Source: Deltaproteobacteria bacterium
Lineage (GTDB): Bacteria > Desulfobacterota > Dissulfuribacteria > Dissulfuribacterales > QOAL01
Assembly (NCBI GenBank): GCA_015486425.1
Contig: WFRQ01000078.1
Coordinates: forward strand, 1 to 10,945
Reading direction: 5' to 3'
DNA: 10,945 nt
In this document: positions 7,612-10,945 of the stretch, one piece after another
Position numbering within the stretch: position 1 is the stretch's first letter
Layout of the letters: every line of letters starts with the position of its first letter
Translations under genes and position numbers: made by a program
The notes under the pieces: generated by a model
What the model was told of the DNA's origin: nothing
The model's input: only the letters and a program-made list of their open reading frames with translations
Databases searched by the model: none

Positions 7612-9231
7612 ATGAAATCCTGCAGCACCATGAATACTAAAATATTCCAAAATTTCAAACAGCGCTGCTATCTGCCGGTTTTGATACTGCTTCTCATGAC
7701 CGTGGCCTCGTGTTCAGCGCCTTCCACGTCTGTAACCCAGTCTCCTGCATCACAAAATATCAGGAACCTTATGACGGCTCCGGCCACTCATACTTCCGGC
7801 AATGCAGAAAAGATGCTCACAGGGAAACATGGCCTAAAACCGAAATTCAAGAAACTCTCTCCACTTGATATGCAGAAAGTATCTGTCTCGTTTGTGGACC
7901 AGGCACCCTCTGCAGTGCTTCAGGCACTGGCCCATGCGGCTGCCCTTAACCTGATGATAGATGCGTCTGCGAGGCAGCGTCTTTCAGCAGGCGGCACCTT
8001 TACTGCGGAGTTTACTGAGCGTCCTGTGCGTGATGTACTGGATGCCGTGTGTTCAGCATTCAACGTGGCCTGGCAGGAGGAGAGGGGAACCATTTCTGTA
8101 AAGGGGCGCATACGCCGCATCTTTTCGCTTGATTTTCTGGCACAGAGCAAGAGTGCTGACATAAACATAGGGGGTGATGTCCTTGGAGGACAGGGAAACA
8201 GTGCAGGCGGCACAAATTCCGGGAGCACATCTGATGTGCAGAATCCTCTCACAGGAAGTTATTCCATAACTGGCAGAACATCCTCCGGGGCCCAGGATAT
8301 TTATGACGAGTTTGAGGAGGGTATTGAAGGCCGCCTTGGTGAAGACGCATCCTTCATGCTGAACCGAGGCACCGGAACCTTGATGATTACAGGGGACCCT
8401 GAATCCGTTCAGGCTGTGGGAGAGTATATCCAGGCCCTCAGAAACAGGTATCGACGGCAGGTACTGATAGAGATGAAAATTCTCGAAGTGGTGCTGGATC
8501 AGCAACATGAATTCGGCATTGACTGGGACCATGTCAGGGCCACCATCAGCGAAAATCCAATCAACCCGTCTGGTACCACAGCGAGGGTTATAAGCGATGT
8601 GGCAGGAGACAGTGTCCTTTATGGTTTTGCAATATCCGGGGCATATTATTCATTTGCAGCGGCACTGAGGGCTCTTCAGGACTACGGCTCCATTACGGCC
8701 CTTTCAAACCCCAGGATCAAAGTAATGAACGGTCAGCCTGCGCTGCTCAGCGTAGGGAAATCCATGTCTTATATTCGTACAGTAGAGTATCAGAGGACAT
8801 ATCAGGGTAATTTTGAAACACTGACCCCGAATGTGGAGATAGGTTCACTGTTCAACGGGCTTCTCCTTGGCGTTACACCCGTGGTTGAGGATAATGATTA
8901 TGTAAACCTGCACATAGCGCCAATCAAGAGTGACGTGGTGGATGTCAAGGAAGAAACCATTGGAGACAGTGATAATAACATAAAAATCACGCTGCCAACT
9001 GTTGCCCTGAGGGAGGCGTCAACTGTGCTTCGTGCGAAATCCGGCGACATGGTCATGCTTGGAGGGCTCATCGATGAGCGCACTTTTAACGGTTCAAGAG
9101 GGCTTCCATGGCTCAGCAACCTTCCGGGCGGACTGAGCTGGCTCTTTGGTTACAGGACAGACAAGGTTCAGAAGGTAGAACTTGTAATTCTCCTCAGACT
9201 GCAGGTGATTGAAAATGAGCCGCCTGTTTGA
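7612..9231 (+). CDS. mshL: MshL-type secretin lipoprotein (outer-membrane pore)
   Basis: This forms the multimeric outer-membrane channel for the pilus. The N-terminus is a lipoprotein signal (hydrophobic core 20-31, lipobox VASC with Cys34, Ser at +2, consistent with outer-membrane sorting). An N0/STN-like domain lies near 90-165 and a Gly/Ser/Thr-rich linker near 185-230. A second N-domain follows near 238-280 (SFMLNRGTGTLMITGDPESV). The C-terminal secretin domain (about 359-534) has ALSNPRIKVMNGQPA, a long extracellular-gate loop, SGDMVMLGGLIDE (from 477) and LPWLSNLPGGLSWLFGYR (from 498), ending in VELVILLRLQVI. At 539 aa it is close to MshL length and shorter than GspD, which has extra N-domains. 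Lipidation suggests it can be self-piloting. ATG 7612 is chosen because GGAG at 7602-7605 lies just upstream; Met at 7630 has no such site. It lies 19 nt after the previous gene. Confidence 0.94.
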   Translation: MKSCSTMNTKIFQNFKQRCYLPVLILLLMTVASCSAPSTSVTQSPASQNIRNLMTAPATHTSGNAEKMLTGKHGLKPKFKKLSPLDMQKVSVSFVDQAPSAVLQALAHAAALNLMIDASARQRLSAGGTFTAEFTERPVRDVLDAVCSAFNVAWQEERGTISVKGRIRRIFSLDFLAQSKSADINIGGDVLGGQGNSAGGTNSGSTSDVQNPLTGSYSITGRTSSGAQDIYDEFEEGIEGRLGEDASFMLNRGTGTLMITGDPESVQAVGEYIQALRNRYRRQVLIEMKILEVVLDQQHEFGIDWDHVRATISENPINPSGTTARVISDVAGDSVLYGFAISGAYYSFAAALRALQDYGSITALSNPRIKVMNGQPALLSVGKSMSYIRTVEYQRTYQGNFETLTPNVEIGSLFNGLLLGVTPVVEDNDYVNLHIAPIKSDVVDVKEETIGDSDNNIKITLPTVALREASTVLRAKSGDMVMLGGLIDERTFNGSRGLPWLSNLPGGLSWLFGYRTDKVQKVELVILLRLQVIENEPPV

Positions 9232-10015
9232 AGCATTGCAAAGCATAGAAAAGAGGCAGTCCGGCGGTAGCAGCGATCCGGCTGTGCCATTCTCCGGCAC
9301 AGCCCAAACCGCGCCCGTACAGTCCAGATCACGACCATTGCTGCTCTATGCAGGCATCATCCTGCTTATCACAGCTACCGCAGGCATTGGAGTATTTATT
9401 GTTAATATGCTTGAGGAGACATCACAGAAGCAGATAACTGTGAAAGATCCAGCCATGCCGGTAGCAGAGGAAACCGGCATTGCAGGCCTGCCCCGACCTG
9501 AAAGTGTGCAGCACAAGACCTTTGATGCCGTTAAATCGAGCCGTTCGGGGAAATATTCTGGCAGAAAGGTGCAGAATCCAGCCGAGCTTCTCTCAACGCT
9601 TCCCAAAGTCCCGGCCAAAAAGATCGTTACCCAAAAGGGGCTCAACAAGCATGATAAAGACAGTGAGGTGCATGTACCTTCAAAGGCTGCGAATTCCAGA
9701 GTACAGGCGGTCAGCCGTGAAACTGTCCGACCGCTTCCCGGTCTCTTTACTCCGGAAACAAAACGCATGTTGCAGCAGGCAGAGGAGTTGAGGGTTCATG
9801 GACGCATGAAGGACGCGGCAGAAGTCTATGAAACCCTGTGGCGCAGGACAAAAAATCCCCTTGTGGCCAATAATCTTGCTGCGTGTCTCATGATGTCAAA
9901 CAACACGAAAAAGGCCCGTAAAGTCCTTGAAAAGGCCCTGGAGCAGAATCCTGATGATTCTGACCTCAGGTATAATCTTCAGATTATTCAGAAACAGTCA
10001 AATGACATCAAATAA
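9215..10015 (+). CDS. MshN-like membrane-anchored TPR protein
   Basis: A 266-aa bitopic protein. The short cytoplasmic N-terminus (MSRLFEALQSIEKR) is like the starts of MshN/GspB-type proteins. One membrane helix lies near 42-66. A long, basic, low-complexity periplasmic linker (about 70-175) follows, and the C-terminus has two or three TPR-like helical hairpins (about 178-250, including AEELRVHGRMKDAAEVYETL and ANNLAACLMMSNNTKKARKVLEKALEQNPDD). TPRs bind protein partners; MshN is part of the MSHA biogenesis set, but its exact role is unsettled. The ATG at 9215 is preferred because AGGTGA (9203-9208) is 6 nt upstream; a TTG at 9209 in the same frame is possible. It overlaps the secretin gene by 17 nt and is the last tightly packed gene of the operon. 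Confidence 0.78.
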   Translation: MSRLFEALQSIEKRQSGGSSDPAVPFSGTAQTAPVQSRSRPLLLYAGIILLITATAGIGVFIVNMLEETSQKQITVKDPAMPVAEETGIAGLPRPESVQHKTFDAVKSSRSGKYSGRKVQNPAELLSTLPKVPAKKIVTQKGLNKHDKDSEVHVPSKAANSRVQAVSRETVRPLPGLFTPETKRMLQQAEELRVHGRMKDAAEVYETLWRRTKNPLVANNLAACLMMSNNTKKARKVLEKALEQNPDDSDLRYNLQIIQKQSNDIK

Positions 10016-10167
10016 ATTCATTGGGAACTATTATGATAATTTGTTCTTTAATCATAATAAGATAAAGTTAAATTTCTCGCTCAAGAAAATTTAATTTATG
10101 ACGATATATAAACTATGACATAACTAACAATCATGTTCAACTCAAGAAATAGTCAGGAGAAATTATT
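10016..10167 (+). promoter_or_regulatory. AT-rich leader and presumed promoter of the prepilin gene
   Basis: This 152-bp gap is much more AT-rich than the flanking genes and is the only sizeable break on the plus strand after 1028, which suggests a separate promoter for the prepilin. Candidate elements are TTGTTC (10041-10046) with TAAAGT (10063-10068, 16-bp spacer) and an isolated TATAAA (10107-10112) lacking a good -35 box. TATGAC occurs twice (10097-10102, 10114-10119), 17 bp apart. AGGAG at 10155-10159 is a clear ribosome binding site 8 nt before the ATG. No sigma-54 GG/GC pair, common for pilA genes, is seen. No GC-rich terminator for the upstream operon is present, so read-through is possible. 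Confidence 0.5.
10029..10059. repeat. 9-bp inverted repeat (13-nt spacer) between operon and prepilin
   Basis: TATTATGAT (10029-10037) and ATCATAATA (10051-10059) are perfect reverse complements. The stem is almost all A/T and no U tract follows the right arm, so it is a poor intrinsic terminator. An operator for a dimeric regulator, or an mRNA hairpin that shields the downstream transcript, would both fit. In AT-rich DNA a match of this size may also be chance. Confidence 0.5.
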
Positions 10168-10800
10168 ATGCGGCTAACTAAAAATGAAAAGGGGTTCAGC
10201 CTGGTGGAAATGGCCATAGTCCTTATTATCATAGGGCTTATTCTTGGCATGGTATTCAAGGGCAAGGACCTGATCCAAAGCGCAAGACAGAAATCATTTT
10301 ACAATAAATTTCTAAAGGCGTGGGAACTTTCGGTTATCAGCTATTATGATAGAACAGGTCAGCTCCTTGGAGATGGCACAATTAACGGAGGCACTGCTGC
10401 CGCACCTGATTTTCATTTTGATAATATATCAGGAGCAAACTTCGGTAATGCTAATGGTATAGATGCGACACTGAAAAAAGTCGGCCTGGAGGTGCCGGTT
10501 TCAAACACTGCCAACAGCGGGCAGTACGCATATAATGGCGCCTACAGTGGAGTTAGAACAGTTACACTATATATGCAATGGCTTTATAGTCATGGAGAAA
10601 GTCAATATCACAACTGCCTGTGGATTAGAAGCGTTCCCACCGATCTTGCCATAGCGCTTGACACCCTTGTAGATGGCAGCATGGACGCCCGAGCAGGTAA
10701 TTTTCGCCAGTATCATGATAACACAAGTACAGACGGAAGCTGGCCGGATGCCTCCACCACGCCTGTTGTAGACGCAATGTACATAATTCAAGTACCCTGA
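10168..10800 (+). CDS. Type IV prepilin-like protein (class III signal peptide)
   Basis: A structural pilin or pseudopilin subunit. It starts with a short basic leader, then KGFSLVEMAIVLIIIGLILG: cleavage is expected between Gly9 and Phe10, with N-methylation of Phe10 and the conserved Glu at mature position 5 (Glu14). The hydrophobic alpha-1 helix spans about 10-33 and continues as an amphipathic helix to about 58. The remaining globular part is rich in Gly, Ser, Asn and Tyr. At 210 aa it is longer than typical major pilins (about 150-160). It has a single cysteine (C150), so the classical C-terminal disulfide loop is absent. The FKGKDLI and YYDRTGQLLGDG segments recall pilins of environmental proteobacteria. 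It lies right after the assembly operon with its own leader and strong ribosome binding site, so it is likely a substrate of this machine; whether major or minor cannot be decided. Its start is well supported. Confidence 0.92.
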   Translation: MRLTKNEKGFSLVEMAIVLIIIGLILGMVFKGKDLIQSARQKSFYNKFLKAWELSVISYYDRTGQLLGDGTINGGTAAAPDFHFDNISGANFGNANGIDATLKKVGLEVPVSNTANSGQYAYNGAYSGVRTVTLYMQWLYSHGESQYHNCLWIRSVPTDLAIALDTLVDGSMDARAGNFRQYHDNTSTDGSWPDASTTPVVDAMYIIQVP

Positions 10801-10805
10801 TTCTA

Positions 10806-10912
10806 ATTGCTGAATTGAGCGATTGTCTTATCTGCCGCATATCCGCCAAAGAGAATTTGCACTGCATTATTGAGAAGTTACTTCAAACTTTTGAAACGCT
10901 CAATTCAGCAAT
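10806..10912. repeat. Perfect 16-bp inverted repeat with 75-nt spacer downstream of the prepilin
   Basis: ATTGCTGAATTGAGCG (10806-10821) and CGCTCAATTCAGCAAT (10897-10912) are exact reverse complements. The left arm begins 5 nt after the prepilin stop. Neither arm is followed by a U tract in either direction, and the spacer is long, so a simple intrinsic terminator is unlikely. Inside the spacer TTCAAA/TTTGAA (10882-10895) can form a small nested hairpin. A TAA triplet lies directly outside each arm if the outermost A/T pair is left out of the element (10804-10806 and 10912-10914), which would suit a tiny mobile element but is too short to prove it. ATCTGCCG-N-ATAT occurs at 10830-10842 and again at 10916-10928. 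No coding frame is convincing in this stretch. Confidence 0.75.
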
Positions 10913-10945
10913 AAAATCTGCCGGATATTATCCTCCTTGCTTTCT

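Noticed and set aside
1028..10015. Classical type II secretion operon
   Set aside because: The secretin is short and has a lipobox, no gspG-K pseudopilin series follows, and the TPR and AAA genes fit the MSHA set better.
10801..10945. Integron attC site or CRISPR repeat in the right-end inverted repeat
   Set aside because: The RYYYAAC/GTTRRRY core sites of attC are absent, and there is only one repeat pair with no regular spacer array.

Overview
The window is Gram-negative bacterial DNA. Three things show this: an outer-membrane secretin with a lipobox, a complete set of inner-membrane type IV pilus / type II secretion parts, and tightly overlapping genes. GC content is moderate and ATA and AGG codons are frequent. 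Together with the gene set this would fit Desulfobacterota (deltaproteobacteria) or a relative, but that is a weak inference because no taxonomic marker gene is complete here.

Layout. Bases 1-760 hold, on the minus strand, an RluA-family pseudouridine synthase that runs off the left edge and appears to start at TTG. Bases 761-1027 are a divergent intergenic region. Bases 1028-10015 are one plus-strand operon of eight genes joined by 1-17 nt overlaps or a 19 nt gap. They encode an MshE/GspE/PilB-type assembly ATPase, an MshG/GspF/PilC-type inner-membrane platform protein, an ExeA/MshM-type AAA ATPase with a membrane segment and a C-terminal SH3b domain, a PilM/GspL/MshI-like protein fused to a membrane and periplasmic part, a PilO/GspM/MshJ-like protein, a PilP/GspC/MshK-like protein, an MshL-type secretin lipoprotein, and an MshN-like TPR protein. 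An AT-rich leader (10016-10167) separates the operon from a type IV prepilin-like gene (10168-10800). The last 145 bases carry a perfect 16-bp inverted repeat with a 75-nt spacer.

How the parts work together. The prepilin, after processing by a peptidase not encoded here, would be extracted from the inner membrane and polymerised by the ATPase and platform protein. The MshI/J/K-like proteins would form the periplasm-spanning alignment complex leading to the secretin. The AAA/SH3b and TPR proteins probably help assemble the secretin or the pilus machine at the cell wall. The component set matches the MSHA branch of the type IV pilus superfamily, but the order is permuted relative to Vibrio (E-G-M-I-J-K-L-N here, I-J-K-L-M-N-E-G there). 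No prepilin peptidase, PilT-type retraction ATPase or set of minor pilins lies in the window. I see no wholly new system. The points of interest are a variant MSHA-like machine with unusual domain architectures and the unexplained inverted repeat at the right end.
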